From contig SSBO01000007.1 of NCBI GenBank assembly GCA_005281725.1, forward strand, positions 1,370,402 to 1,434,401: 64,000 nt of DNA, in the 5' to 3' direction. This document shows, piece after piece, positions 24,796 to 37,101 of the stretch. Position numbers and translations under genes: made by a program. Origin of the DNA: Wuchereria bancrofti (taxonomy: Eukaryota; Nematoda; Chromadorea; Rhabditida; Onchocercidae). A model generated the notes under the pieces. The model worked only from the letters and a program-made list of their open reading frames with translations, made no database searches and was not told the DNA's origin. The stretch's first letter is position 1; each line of letters starts with the position of its first letter.

Positions 24796-27073
24796 ATGTT
24801 TACATTTCTTATACTTTTGACATATATCGTAAATGATACTTTTGGGAAACTTTGTCCGCCCATATTTGGCCAGTTTGAATGTCCATTGAACTTTACTTGT
24901 GTAATTAATGAATGCTACTCTGACAATAATGTAACAGCACCTCTTGACTGCGAACAAGTGAAGTGCGATGCAACTTTCAGGTGCTATAAGGTGACTCATA
25001 ACTTCTTCAAATTCACTTTTCAAAGTTTGTAATTGTATAGAGATGGTATGAGAATATGCAAAGTGGGTTGGTAATTAGTAATGAATCTTGGATGAAATTT
25101 CAGTCATAAACTTCTCTTATCAAATTAAACATTATCTTCTCAAGAGAGTGCTTTTCTCTTTTAAATTATCAGTTATATCGCACAACAGGGACGATGTTAC
25201 TCAACAACCGGTTTGCCTTGTGATCGAAATGTTCAGTTATCCGAACATCAGTCCAAATCTATAACTTCTAACTGTGGCCTGAAAGGAAGATGTATCAATG
25301 GTCGATGTGCTGAAGATAGTTAAGCATTTTGTTGACGTAATCATGAAGGCAAAATATTCGAGATCAAAATTCCATTCACACATTCATAACGATAACACAT
25401 TATTAATCAATCTATATAAACTTTAATGCGTAAGGATTTTTTTTATCAACAAGAAATCCTAAGTCATCTTTCAGCTATTTCTTTTTATCATATGTGATAA
25501 CACTGATAACAACCACTTTTTCATTCGTAAAATTTAATTGTTTACACTGAATGAGATACTTTTAATATCTTCTACTAAGAGTAAAAAAGTGAATAGCATA
25601 GTGCTTAAAGCAAACGAACATTTAATACAAATCATATTTAATAGATAATTCTTCCTACTTATATGTTAATTTCAGAATGTTTTGGAGCTAACTGTACCAC
25701 GGATGAATTATGTGGTGATGGGAAGTGTTTGACAGTAAGCAGTACTTTCTGTATAACTCACTTCGACTGTGGTCCTACATTCAAGTGCTATCAGAACAAA
25801 TGCATACCATTTAAGAGAAATTCAATCTCATGCAATTGTGATCCTGGTGAAGTGTGCCAGAAAGGACGTTGTATCTCAGATCCAAATATGTTTTCATGAT
25901 ATTTAAGCTATAACATAACTAAATCAAAAGTAATTTAAGATATTACATTAGTCTACACTTTCTTTTTTTAACAATTTATTTACGTACTATCAGAAATTAA
26001 CCATTGTTGTATAGTTTGAAAAGAAAACAAAAAAAAAAAAAGAGCAATTGATCATGAAATAATGCAACTAAGTAATTTTGAAGCTGGAAATGATGAAAAA
26101 GACTTCCATACATTTCGTTTTTGAATTCGAGAAGAGTTATTCAGTTTTCAGGTTGTGCACATGTAAGCTGTCAACCGGGCTCGTTTTGTTTGCAGGGTAC
26201 ATGTCAATCAGCTATCGGTCAAGACTGCACTTCTACAGTATGCCAAGGAGGTACGATTACTTACTTCTCTGCTTACTCATCCAAAAACTATATCAATTAG
26301 TAAATAACTGACTTAATAATAATAGTGTGTCGCAAAACAAAGCGATATATAGTAGAACAGGTGAAAAGATGAAAAAGATCAGAGTTATCGTGATGAATCG
26401 TAGCAGTTCTAGAAAACATGTAATACTTCAAAATAATGGAAGTAGTACAGAAAGTGGTGATATTAGATCAGTTGTTTCCGCATTTTAGTTCAGGATGTGA
26501 AGTCAGGTATGTGGAGTGTTGTATGTGTGGGATCAACGGTATGCCACTTGTGAAGTTGAAATTTTTATTGCAGATACAATTTGTGTAGAGGGACAATGTA
26601 TTCTGGATCCTTGCACTAATCGTTGTCCACCGGATCATGTTTGTCGAGAAGGTCAATGTAGGCATCTTCAAGGATTGTTATGTTACCGAGAATGTCCTAA
26701 ACCTTATGTGTGCATCGGCGGGCGCTGCACAAAAAATGGTAGTAGTGTACATTTAGACGTCAAAAATTAGTAGTAGTGTACATTTAGACGTCAAAAATTA
26801 GTAGTAGTGTACATTTAGACGTCAAAAAAAAAAGCACGTTTAGACGTCAAAAATTATGCTAACAGTAATGAGGAAAAAAATTTACTAATTAATATTCCAG
26901 AATGTTTTGGGAAAATATGCCAACTTGGTGAAATGTGTCAATCTGGCCTCTGTATCAAAGTGGAAGGACGATTGTGCAATTTGGCGATACGTGATTGTGC
27001 TGAAGAATTTGAGTGTATCGGAAATACTTGTCGTGATTTGTTATTAGTAAAAGCCAATACTACTTTACCATAA
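24796..27073 (+). CDS. Small secreted cysteine-rich protein with EB-like repeats; alternative 3' exons
   Basis: A signal peptide (MFTFLILLTYIVNDTFG) is followed by closely spaced Cys pairs of the form C-x(4-5)-G-x-C, typical of EB-type modules in nematode secreted proteins. Exons seen: 24796-24990, 25189-25318, 25676-25899 (ends in a stop), 26152-26250, 26574-26738, 26901-27073 (ends in TAA). All splice points from exon 2 onward are phase 1, so exons can be skipped without breaking frame. Two models work: exons 1-2-3 give 182 residues, and exons 1-2-4-5-6 give 253. A third possibility is reading through the exon 2 donor to a TAA at 25321-25323. Exons 3 and 6 both start with the same CFG-x-x-C module and look duplicated. 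The exact family and function are unknown; no enzyme motif is present. Confidence 0.75.
26736..26857. repeat. 31-bp tandem repeat abutting an exon donor
   Basis: A 31-base unit containing TAGTAGTAGTGTACATTTAG followed by ACGTC and an A-run is present about three times from 26736. A shortened fourth copy keeps only the TTTAGACGTC part (about 26838-26857). The first copy overlaps the exon 5 donor (ATG/GTAGTAGT), so the splice site belongs to the repeat array. Confidence 0.85.
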
Positions 27074-27917
27074 CTGTGATTTCAATTTGTTAAAGTGTTG
27101 GAATATTCCAATTTTGCGACAAATATACATAGAATGGTTCCACGCACTTTCAAAGTTTCAATCTTAACCCTTTAGGATTGAAACTTTATTCAATAGACAG
27201 ATAATACCTAATAAATTCATTACGAGTAAAATACACTATTGCAGAGAAGTTGTTACACTTCAATTACTGTCGGAAAGTATTTGATAAACTTGAAAATCGA
27301 TCTGAGGTTTTTGTTGACTTTCTCGCAGTATCAGGTGTTATATTCCAAAAATTCTTGCCAATAATTGCAGTCATAAAGACCATCTGTAAATGATTCCCAA
27401 AGATAGTAACGTAGCTGGCAAAGTCACCGATAACCTTACAAACGGACATGCATTACTGGTCACTTTCACGCGATTGATTTGTGAGATTTCTGAAATAGTT
27501 GTACCATACTACACGGTCTACACATAAACATTCTTAAATAGTAAGCTATTCAAATGTTTTTTTTTTGATACTTTTCACATATAACTTTAGTTCAACGAAT
27601 GTTAGCTTTCCATCGCAAAATTCATTTCACAAAAATCCATTCATTTGTAAATTATAATCATTGATGTTTGAGAAGTATATTTTCAATTTTTGGAAAGTAG
27701 AATGATGTGTAACAGAACAGACTTCCAAACCTTCTATTATCTTCTTTATCAGCAATTATCTAAATTTTTTTTGTCAACCTTCTCTATCACTCCTTTTATT
27801 AAATTCAAAATGACTAGTGTAGTGTAGTATGGTCGAGGCCAATAATATGAAAGTTCTGGAATTTATTGAAATTATCATATTTAATTTGATTGCGATTAAT
27901 ATAGTTTGATCAGAAAC
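27074..27917. other. Convergent region between the cysteine-rich gene and sol-1
   Basis: An AATAAA hexamer at 27210-27215 (+) is a reasonable polyadenylation signal for the cysteine-rich gene. The missing C-terminal exon of the CUB gene should also be here on the minus strand. One weak option enters near 27387 and gives about 16 residues before a stop. No hydrophobic membrane segment is visible. The region is otherwise AT-rich and unremarkable. Confidence 0.5.
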
Positions 27918-30900
27918 CTACGTTCTGTGATGAATTGATAGTGAGCATAAAAGCCAGTGGCGTCAAAGATATCATTGGAGCGAAATAACATCCTAAAATA
28001 GTTCGATTCACTAACAATTGAGTCTCTTGGACAAATCTGACCGCAATATCGACGATTAGTACGATCCTGAGTTTGGTAGTTGCTGAATAGTACGTAATCG
28101 CTGTGCGTACTATCACCGCAGCTGAAAATTCATAGTGTTCGGGATCATTATTATTTTCACGAGAAATATGAAAATCAGAGGTATAGTAAGTAAAAAGCAA
28201 ATGTTCGAAAACTTACGCCGCTAATCCTTCCACGTCAAAATATTCAAAATGTATAACAACGACCTGTTTCTCAGTTCCATGAAATATGTAATGGCAGTCG
28301 ATGTTGCGAGGATAATATCCTGGATGATTAGGAGAGAAAATGTCACCTGAGCTGCGCTGAGATGAATTAAACTCATAATGGCAAGCTGAAAGGGGATTCA
28401 ACATTACTTCCCACATAATTAATTAAATGATTTCATATTTTAAGTTATTAAATGAATCACTGAGATTGTTAGAATCATCTGTAATCCAGTTGTATTACCT
28501 CAGTACGGTAGTACGTGATATCTGAAATAGAAAACGATATCTAACTATCAAGTCAAACCAATCGATTTAATTTATCAGTCTGCCAAGAGCCATGCCTTGT
28601 CATTAACTAGTCCTTGTCCCTCTTATATGCATTGTCAAGTTAAGCAAAAAATATGTGACGTGTAACAAGTATGTGGCTAAAAATAAACAAAAAGGAAAAG
28701 GAATTTACTAATGAAAACAAAACTTACTTATATCATTTCTTACTTCAGCATTCATTTCTGATAAGCCTAGATCAGATCGAAAGTGATACTTTAATACAAA
28801 TCCAAAATTTTTAGCATTAGTCATCATTCGTCTCATTGCTCTGGTAGATCTAACTACATAATCCAAAGTTAATAGATTTTTGGTAGACATCAGCCGAGGA
28901 GGTGTTTCAGCACCACAGAAGTCTTCGATTCGAGACATGCGGGTACCAATCAGCACATGAGCTGACAAATGATCCATTTCATCGCATCTTTAATCGGTTC
29001 AAATAAATTTCACATAATTTTAACATCACTATGAATCCATTAATATTCTTTGAAATATGTTTGCACCTATTTCTGTCCTTTTAAGGGTCATTGGATGATG
29101 AATGATAACGAAACTAAAGTTTTTAGGCTAAGACAACTCTATAATCTTGGATCATTTTTAGCTTAGCGTTCAACTTTAAGCAATCTACAGTTCATTCGTA
29201 TAGTTTCGTAGTTTCAGCTGTAATCTTATCAAAAGAAATTACAAAACAAGAACGAAGTGCCAATTAATAGTAACAATGTTCTTACTGTCACTTACTTACC
29301 TGTTGGTATTGTTATTCAAATGAGGGTTTCGAGAATACAAATTAAAATAGAGGAATGTAATTTGTACTCTTTCGGTGCCACTACCGAGAAATATAAACTG
29401 GCATTTAAATGGTTCGTCACCATTCACATACTGTGTTGAGTTGAGAATACCTGAGACACCAGAAAAGGGAGAATCACTATCAACTACTGAGGACGAAGTA
29501 ATCCTGACTGTGCAGTGTTCTCCTGAAATAACTCTCTGCTTGTGATCTAATGGATTTTAACTGATAATAAATTCAGAAGGTTGTTCGTGACACAATATAT
29601 ATGGAGTGAAAAGACTGATATAATTACTGATGAACTCACCATCACTCTCGAATATTTCCATAAATAATGTAAGGAAAAAGGCAATAAGCCTCTTACGGTC
29701 TACTTTCATCGTTTAACACATTAAAGTAACTCTTGTGAAGCCTAAGGACATGCCTGGAAGAATTGGCCTTAAATGGAGAAAAAAGCAATCGATGCGTTTT
29801 GAGGAGGATTGAAGGATGAGAGATAAGGAAGAGCGTTTAATGGTAACTACTCACTTGAACTAATTTCATCGCCGTGGACATCAACGATGGCTGAAGAAAA
29901 TTTAGTAGAAGGATAAGAGGAAAACAAGGAAAATGATGAGTAAGCCAAATCTGGAATATTATCATTGGCTAGCGGATTGTTGCTTTCATCTGGTATATTC
30001 TGTGATAATTGCTGGGGTATATATTTGAATGAAATATGAAAACCGCGGGCCTGGAAAAAGTTATTTTGTGAGATGTCGAATATCTCTCGGTATATTTCTA
30101 AATACTTGTACGAATTGCATAGCTTTTATTTGTGTTATATATTTTTTTTTTATACTGCAAATTGTAACAGATGATTTTCTGATGAAAATATGATTGGAAA
30201 GTTTTATTCAGGCTTTCTATGCTATGCAAAATAAGTAAAGCGAATTTGAATGAGAACAGGAATAAATTTCATCTGTGAGATGGTTAAATTCAATAATTCA
30301 GTGGGACGAACCATGTCCGCAAGCCTTTTTCACTTGTTAAAGTGTTTTTTTTCTCTCTCCCTTTTGGAAAATAAAGTGTCTCTTTTCTTTTGAATTTTAT
30401 CAACGCACTAAAAATTTCAGTCTTTCCTGATTTTATTATTATTAGATTAGTATTTTTTGCTTCTTTTATTGTTTTCTTTTTTCCTTTTTAATAAAGTATT
30501 CACCAATTAGATATGTTGAAAACGATTTAATAGTTGCACTGCCATATGATCACTATGACCGACTCAATTATCTTAGTAATTTAGCAGAGCATATAGAGCA
30601 CTCGGAACATTAAATTATTTATTTAGTACTCATTTAAGCACTACTGAATATATAGTTGAGTAATAAGCATAATTTCCGGAAAAAAGTAATAAGAATAATT
30701 TCCGGAAATATGTAGCAGAGAGCTGCTACATATTTCCGGAATCAATCCAGTATTAGGCAGTTAAATGAAGCATAATTTTCTCTCTCTCCACTCTCTCTCT
30801 CTCATCTATTCCTCCATCCATTCTAAACGAACAACAAAACTACTTTCTCTTTTCTAATCATGTGCACTTTTAATCATCTATCCAACAACAAATCTCTTGC

Positions 30901-32604
30901 ATGATTGGCAATATCAAATATTATTATCAGTTTTATCATCTTTCCTAACGAACCTCCACTTATCTTTTAATCACTTTTCTTACCGTAAGCCTTTACTGGA
31001 AAAGTTCTTTAGAAATCATTTTTAGAAATCAACAAATAATCAATTTCATATAATTACTTTTTTTCATTTTTATTATGTTGCAAAGTAAAATTTCAAAAAT
31101 AACAATGACTTCTTAATTAAAAATAAACCTCCATAAATTTCAAGAAATTTAACCACTTGTTAATTTCTCTAAATAAATAAAAAGATGGGACAAGTGACAA
31201 AGAGCTTTAAGGATATGTACGCATAGTGAACTCACTCTTACTATGTCGTTGTTGCCACAGTGAAATTCAATGATATATCCATGCGTTGTATGAATTTGAT
31301 ATGGTGGCATCGAGTCGTAACAGAGCTTTTCAAGATGAACCTGAATGCTTCTAGCAACAGTCTTCTCAAGAATTTCATCATATCTTTGGAAATTCTCAAA
31401 AATAACAATAAAAATGCTTCTCCCTTTTAAGTTTCACCTTTTTAAAGCCTTACCAATGATATATCTCATAAAAGTGATTGAAATTTTGTAAAACGAATGA
31501 AAGATAGCACAGCTTTTCTTCTTACCTTTGGATGCATTTGATAGATGTCGATGAAGTCTTCATGGCAAGCATAACGTCTTAAATTCAGATATTGTAAAGA
31601 AATTATCAAGCTAAATCCTTGACGAGGTGCTAAATAGTACGTACAATTGGTTGTGGTTGGATAAAAGTATGGATAATTAGGCGAGAATATATTACCAGCT
31701 AAACTATCAACACGGAAACGACATGGTTCTATTTCAATAGCATTCGAAAGGAATCGTCCTGTAAGATTAGTTAAAGGTAAACTAAATTATAGTAAACAAT
31801 TGCTTCAAAATTACTTTCTCACTCAATTTTTCTCTCTGTCTACAAAACTTATTAGCAAGAGGAATAAAATCTTAGCATGAACAGTGGTCACACCTTTAGG
31901 AATAAAATTGTAAGTACCATGAAAACCTCTGGAGGTACCAGATAATTGCACATGGAATATGAGATATCTCGTGTGAGAGTAGAATGTTTGCCCAACTTCG
32001 ATCTTAAAAAGATATAGCTATACGGTACACACCAATAAAACAATAGGCGCAGTAAGGTATATCCAAGAAATGTTACCTCTTGGGCACAGAATTCACCGTT
32101 GTGAGTGGTCTTTTCATCGATCAGTCCATTCGATATACCATCAAATAACCTTAAATAATCATTACATCTAAATTGCTACTGTGTAAAAATCAGTTCTTTG
32201 TCAATCACTTACCGATCAGTTCGGGGTGAGAGATGAAAGTAATCAAAGGTTACTTCAATAATGTATCCATCCGGAGCTATAAATTTATATAGCAAACATA
32301 AAAGTGGATGCTGAAGCACTGATGATGGAGGTAATACCGATGATAATGGAGATTTCGGGAAGTCTGGTGATTGGAAGATGCCAGACGAGTTAAACTGGAC
32401 ACAACGACAGCTGGCCATTGAGGTGTTTGTTAAACGTGGCAGAAATGAAAGATACAGATATGGTATCAGGAAAGAAATACGATAGACGGCAAGTCTTCGA
32501 GATGATAGAATACATGTCAGACCAATATTGGGTAAATATTCACTGAGGTAGTTAATGTAAAGTTGTATGATTGGTATGAATTGGTACAAAATTTCATCTT
32601 TCAT
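27918..32604 (-). CDS. sol-1: Four-CUB-domain protein of the SOL-1 family (glutamate receptor auxiliary type); C-terminus unresolved
   Basis: Exons in transcript order: 32213-32604, 32077-32149, 31894-32002, 31526-31758, 31242-31340, 29855-30050, 29300-29522, 28728-28987, 28217-28385, 27918-28121. The phases agree over about 652 residues. A hydrophobic stretch ([13 protein letters not shown]) precedes CUB1, which starts [21 protein letters not shown]2 has [22 protein letters not shown]3 has [14 protein letters not shown] and RIEDFCG, and CUB4 has [25 protein letters not shown] and [12 protein letters not shown]. This wording closely follows the CUBs of the suppressor-of-lurcher family. In C. 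elegans, SOL-1 is a transmembrane partner of the GLR-1 AMPA-type receptor that controls gating. I could not find the expected membrane helix after CUB4. Either the last exon is missed or this form is secreted. The first Met may also lie downstream of the one chosen. Confidence 0.82.
29640..29709 (-). CDS. Alternative first exon with its own signal peptide inside sol-1
   Basis: An ATG opens 23 codons, [20 protein letters not shown] then ESD, with a basic start and hydrophobic core like a signal peptide. It ends at a GTGAGT donor in phase 1. The next exon (29300-29522) accepts phase 1, and the preceding exon (29855-30050) also ends in phase 1. The exon is therefore either an alternative start that yields only CUB3-CUB4, or the true start of a separate shorter gene. 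Including it as an internal exon after 29855 would break the frame, because its own length is 70. Confidence 0.55.
30700..30741. repeat. Perfect 19-bp inverted repeat with 4-nt loop
   Basis: The arm at 30700-30718 (TTCCGGAAATATGTAGCAG) is the exact reverse complement of 30723-30741, with AGAG between. A further TTTCCGGAA copy lies about 25 bases to the left (30673-30681). It is in the 1.2-kb intron between CUB2 exons of the SOL-1 gene. The stem is shorter than a typical microRNA precursor. It may be a relic of a small inverted-repeat element. Confidence 0.85.
30779..30802. repeat. CT-rich microsatellite
   Basis: Short CT-dinucleotide runs lie in a sol-1 intron, just beside the 19-bp hairpin. 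Simple sequence. Confidence 0.7.
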
Positions 32605-35600
32605 AATTGCAAAATAAGTGATAACACTGAGATTTTCATATTATAAATTCAATAAATGACTGTGATAAGTGGACAAGATCACACTGGACAAGGTCATATG
32701 TCAGATCTTATTGTTCCAGCTGTTAAGAAACATGGTACTATAAAATTAATTTAAAATTGCCAAACGCGTTTTTCTCCTTTCCTATTCAAATATTTCTAAA
32801 TTGTAGGTCACAGTTAATAAACAGAGAGAATAGGCAATTGAAGATCACGCAGTAAACAGAGATAAGGCCCAAATGCTCACAGATTCCAAAACTGAAATGC
32901 AAGCTGGTCCACTTAGCCCTCTGAAGCTGCGTCTGTATGTTTGTGTATGTGTGCTGTCCACATCACTTCACAACTACAACCGTTCATATATTTACCTCCA
33001 TGTGATAGGGCATGGCTTTAAGGCATATCTATGTGCATGTGTATGTGTATGTGTGTGTGCAGTAGGTTTGATAAAATAAAGGCAATGCAATTTGAAAATA
33101 GTGGAATAGGGTGGGTCTGAGAAGAAAAGCGTCTGTTTGTGGTAAGGAATTCCAACTATGAAACCAGCTGGCAGTATATTTCTTTTAATTCCTAATTAGC
33201 TTTGTGCTATGTATTAGTTTTGCTGGGCCTTTATTGATGAAAGATTAAGCAAAGGAAGAAGAAAAATGGGAAAGTTAGTCTAAGGGTAGCATTATTCCTC
33301 GAGATTAATGTCCTCAGGAAACTATTCCTCGAGACTAATGTCCTTGTAACAACATTTGCTAATTAAGGAAAGGCAAATTGTAATTTGTCGTAGATGTGGA
33401 GTTGTAGAAACTTCCACCAGTTTCTTTATCTTCTTCATGTCATCAGTTTGTTCATCTGCTTCAAAACTTTAATAATTGTCCATTTATTCATATTGGATAA
33501 TATTTAATCCATTATATTTATCTCCACACCTGTCCTGTTTAATTTCTTGATTTAAACAATCAACTTTAAGATGTATCCCTGCTAAAGATGCGTCGGATTA
33601 ACTGATCTTCGTTTTTTTAATCGGATTAACTGACCTTTAATTTGTTACAATTAATTAAAAAGACACAGCAATTCAAAATTAGGTTAGATTAGGTGAAAAG
33701 TTAAGTATTGAAAATTTATCATTGATTATAAAATCAGTTCCCGAGTAATTCATTGACTTGTAGATGGTAAAATTAATTTTTTTTAGTTTAATGTAATATA
33801 AAAAGGACTGCTTGCTATTATTTTAAAGAATGTCCCATCAATGTTCTACTGAGCTAATGGATAAATGAACCGAATCGGAATTCATCAGTAGGCGAGAGAA
33901 AGCATCGATGAAAATATAATATATAGAAATTTTTTATCATTACTTTTATATTCAATGAATTGCTCGTTCTATTTTCTCTCCAAAATTGCTCCAATCAGAT
34001 GAAAGTAATTGAGAATCCTTAAAGACTCAGTCTATTCAAATCCGGTAAGGAATAAACAAACCGCCTTCCTCTTGCAAATTAACGACCAAAAAATTTAACT
34101 TTGAGTTGTTTAAGTTTATACAGCTCCTTTAATCTCATCCCATCAATGGCGCTTATAGCAGCTTACCACACGTACGTGAAGTAGACCAGTAGGCATCAAT
34201 TATTTCTTGTTAATATGTACTTAGATTAGTAACTTTCACCTAAATTAACGACAGAGGAATAGAAATTGATTTGGATGATTGATTTATATCTGTCCGATTG
34301 ATTCCATCGATAATAGCCATGCAAGCATGCAATGCACGTGATAAACACACCATACCGCTTTTGATTTTTCTGGGAAATCGTGTGTCGAAATGGCGGTATT
34401 CATTGACATTGGCTATTCTGCCTACTCTAATGAGCTAATCAGCATCAATCAATAACTTATTTGTAGCAAACTTTGTTAAATGCACTGGATAAAGTGATAA
34501 TAGAATATTCCACATCATTACTTACCCTCACTTATAGAGAAAAATAAATGTTTGGGAAAAAGTAGAATAAGTGAATAATGAGGTGCGTGGATTATGTCAA
34601 ACTGAAGCTCCATTTATCGCTTGGAGAAAAGTGACACTCTTTTCTGCTATGCAACTTTTTTAGAATGCAAAGAAATTAAAAAGAATTAAGGACAGAAGGA
34701 AGAGGAGGAGTGGGTGGACCAGTGATGCGGAGAAATGACGTATTTCTAAGTAGCTTAACCGTGTTTTGCCGGTGCGTAAGGCATTTCATAACGTCATGCT
34801 CACCTGCACCCTCTCTGTATGTGCGTCTGTATGTATGTATTGGTGTGCAGATGTGCTTTTATGCTTACAAAATTTCAAAACTTCCATATGTTACCTACAG
34901 GTGTGCAAAAAAAACCTGAGAGGGTGGAGAGAGATGGAATTTCATTGGATGGAATGAGTAAGGCTATTAGTAAGGTCCTCTAAGGACGGAAGAAGCAGGC
35001 AAGCTCACTTTCTGAGGCCACCTTACTTTCCATATCAACGCAGCAACAATATGCCTCCCCCATATGACGTGATGTTGCCATGCTAAACACAACCCCAAAA
35101 TGCGCCTTTGGGATTAGAATTATGCCTTCCTTGAAGTGTGGTCGTGTTGTCGTGCCTTAAATGGCATGCCTCTTCCTAAGCTTACCTTCACTTTTGATAA
35201 TTTAACCTTAGAAATATATGGAATCAGTATAATCCTTTAAAAAACAGATGCAAAAGGGTATGCTTTTGGAAGACAGGTAACACATGCTAATACGCAACTT
35301 GACCTTTCATGGCATCTTAATAGGACTTCCTAACACTATTCTTGCAGAATTATTCAGCACTCATCTAACACCTTCTCGAGATCAGTGATCATCCATGACT
35401 CTCATGTGCCATACAATTCCCCTGAATTTGCCTTTTTGCAAGGTTGTTTCTTTCTATATTCTTTCAATTCCGGTAAGATCAAGATCGATTAGAGAGACAG
35501 AGGTGGAGAGAGAAAGAGAGGGAGGGAGAAGAAAAGTAGTGCAGATGGTACCGGCGGTAAATGACCATCGCACGATTGAGGTCAAAGCATACAGAAGCAA

Positions 35601-36139
35601 TGAGCGCCGCAGAAGGATAAGTGATGCACCGCGTCGCACTTCTCCTGCCTTCTCCTCTGTGCTCAAGTGGACAGTAAAGTGAAATAGATGCAGGATTCAA
35701 ATTCAGGAAGTCAATCCTCCCACTACTAAAAAACACAAACAAGCGGGCATAATTTGCACTACTCAGGAGAATATCACGGGAGATACCGGACATGAAAAGT
35801 GCGGGAGTGCAGAATAAGAATCATATAAAGTGCTATCAGCAACTGCATAGATAATGATTAATTCTTGCCCTCTCGTTTATTTGCAAAGTCTTTCCTTTCT
35901 CTTACCAGTGAGTTCATCGCCTCTTTCATCTTTTCCGCTCTTCTGACAGCACGAAGAGAAGAAATACTTTGGTCATCCGATCGCCACCATCTCCCACAAC
36001 TACTCGACGACAACAGCAAATTTACAAATGTCATCCATCCGCTGTCGCCTTCCTTCCTTATTCCAGTCGGCATCATTCCATCTTTCATAACAATCAAAAC
36101 ATACAGATGAGGGGAGGGAGTGAGTGTAGAGTGAAATAA

Positions 36140-36165
36140 CAGAGAGAGAGAGAGAGAGAGGAGAG
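36140..36165. repeat. GA dinucleotide microsatellite
   Basis: A run of AG units followed by GAGAGG lies in the GC-richer part of the intergenic region upstream of the LARP gene. Confidence 0.85.
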
Positions 36166-36249
36166 GTGTATGAGGTGGCATGCAGCAAGCATCTCTCGCA
36201 GGCATCCTTGCGACGCTCGCTGCCCATATCAGGTGGTCTCATCTGGTTC

Positions 36250-36279
36250 TGTCGTTGTCGTTGTCGTTGTCATTGTCGT
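36250..36279. repeat. TGTCGT hexanucleotide repeat
   Basis: About four to five TGTCGT/TGTCAT units in a row. They account for the Val-rich run in the overlapping chance open frame. Confidence 0.85.
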
Positions 36280-37101
36280 AGCCGATGTCCCTTATGTAAG
36301 CTGGTGGATTGTCTGTTTCTTGCTCCTGCTCTTCCCATTTCATATTGCATATTATTATTATAATATATATTTATGCCCCCTGAAGCACTGCCCAAACTTT
36401 CCGTTCTCCCTCCCAATGTCATCGGTATCTCCCAGTGGCGGGTCACTCTCTTCTCTCTCTCTCTCTTCCACAAGACAGATAACTTCTCCTGACAAGGGGG
36501 CGATGAGATTTATGTTTGACCTCATCCACCACACTTCTTTTGCGTTGTTTAATAAGGGGTTAAGGGTCAGATGTGTCATACTGTTACGTATGTTATATAT
36601 GTATATACGCTTGTGTACATATCTATGCGGGCATATGTATCTATGTATTGTTTGGTGTTATGGTGACTGGATTACTGCTCTCTATGCCGATGCACGCTTA
36701 TGCAAGTGCATGCAGGTGTATGCAGGCATGTGCGTGCTGTGCATGTGGATTTGTACGTAAGCATACGTCAATGAGCGTGAGTGTGTGGGTGGTATGCGCG
36801 TGTCCGCTGTGATGTACAGCTTTTCTCTCCTACGCATCCCTTTCGGTGTGGTATTGCAAATGGTCGGTAGTTACTCAAAGGAGACGGAGAAGTGGGCATG
36901 GATGATAATGATTCGATCAGTGATATGTTGTCAGCTGACTCGCTTATCCTCTTACTCTTGATATTGCATTGTGCGTTCGCGTACGCAATTTCCCCGTGAA
37001 TCCCGGGCATATCCTATATTATTTGATCACTAGATCGTGTAATTCTCCCGCTCTTCCAGGTTCAAAATATGTTTGAGCGCATATATTCCTCACCGAACTT
37101 T

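Noticed and set aside
28499..28521. 23-base candidate microexon in sol-1 between CUB3 and CUB4
   Set aside because: It has TTTCAG and GTAATA borders, but it breaks phase. The exon 28728-28987 with its GTAAGTTTT donor joins directly to 28385 in frame, giving a natural linker into CUB4.
30700..30741. MicroRNA precursor
   Set aside because: A 19-bp perfect stem with a 4-nt loop is too short for a normal precursor, and no known nematode microRNA seed was recognised. Kept only as an inverted repeat.
36170..36760. Longest open frame of the window on the plus strand (196 codons)
   Set aside because: The translation is built from TGTCGT, CT and TATGT-type repeats (Val, Cys, Tyr runs), has no domain, and lies in a GC-shifted repeat-rich region where stops are rarer by chance.
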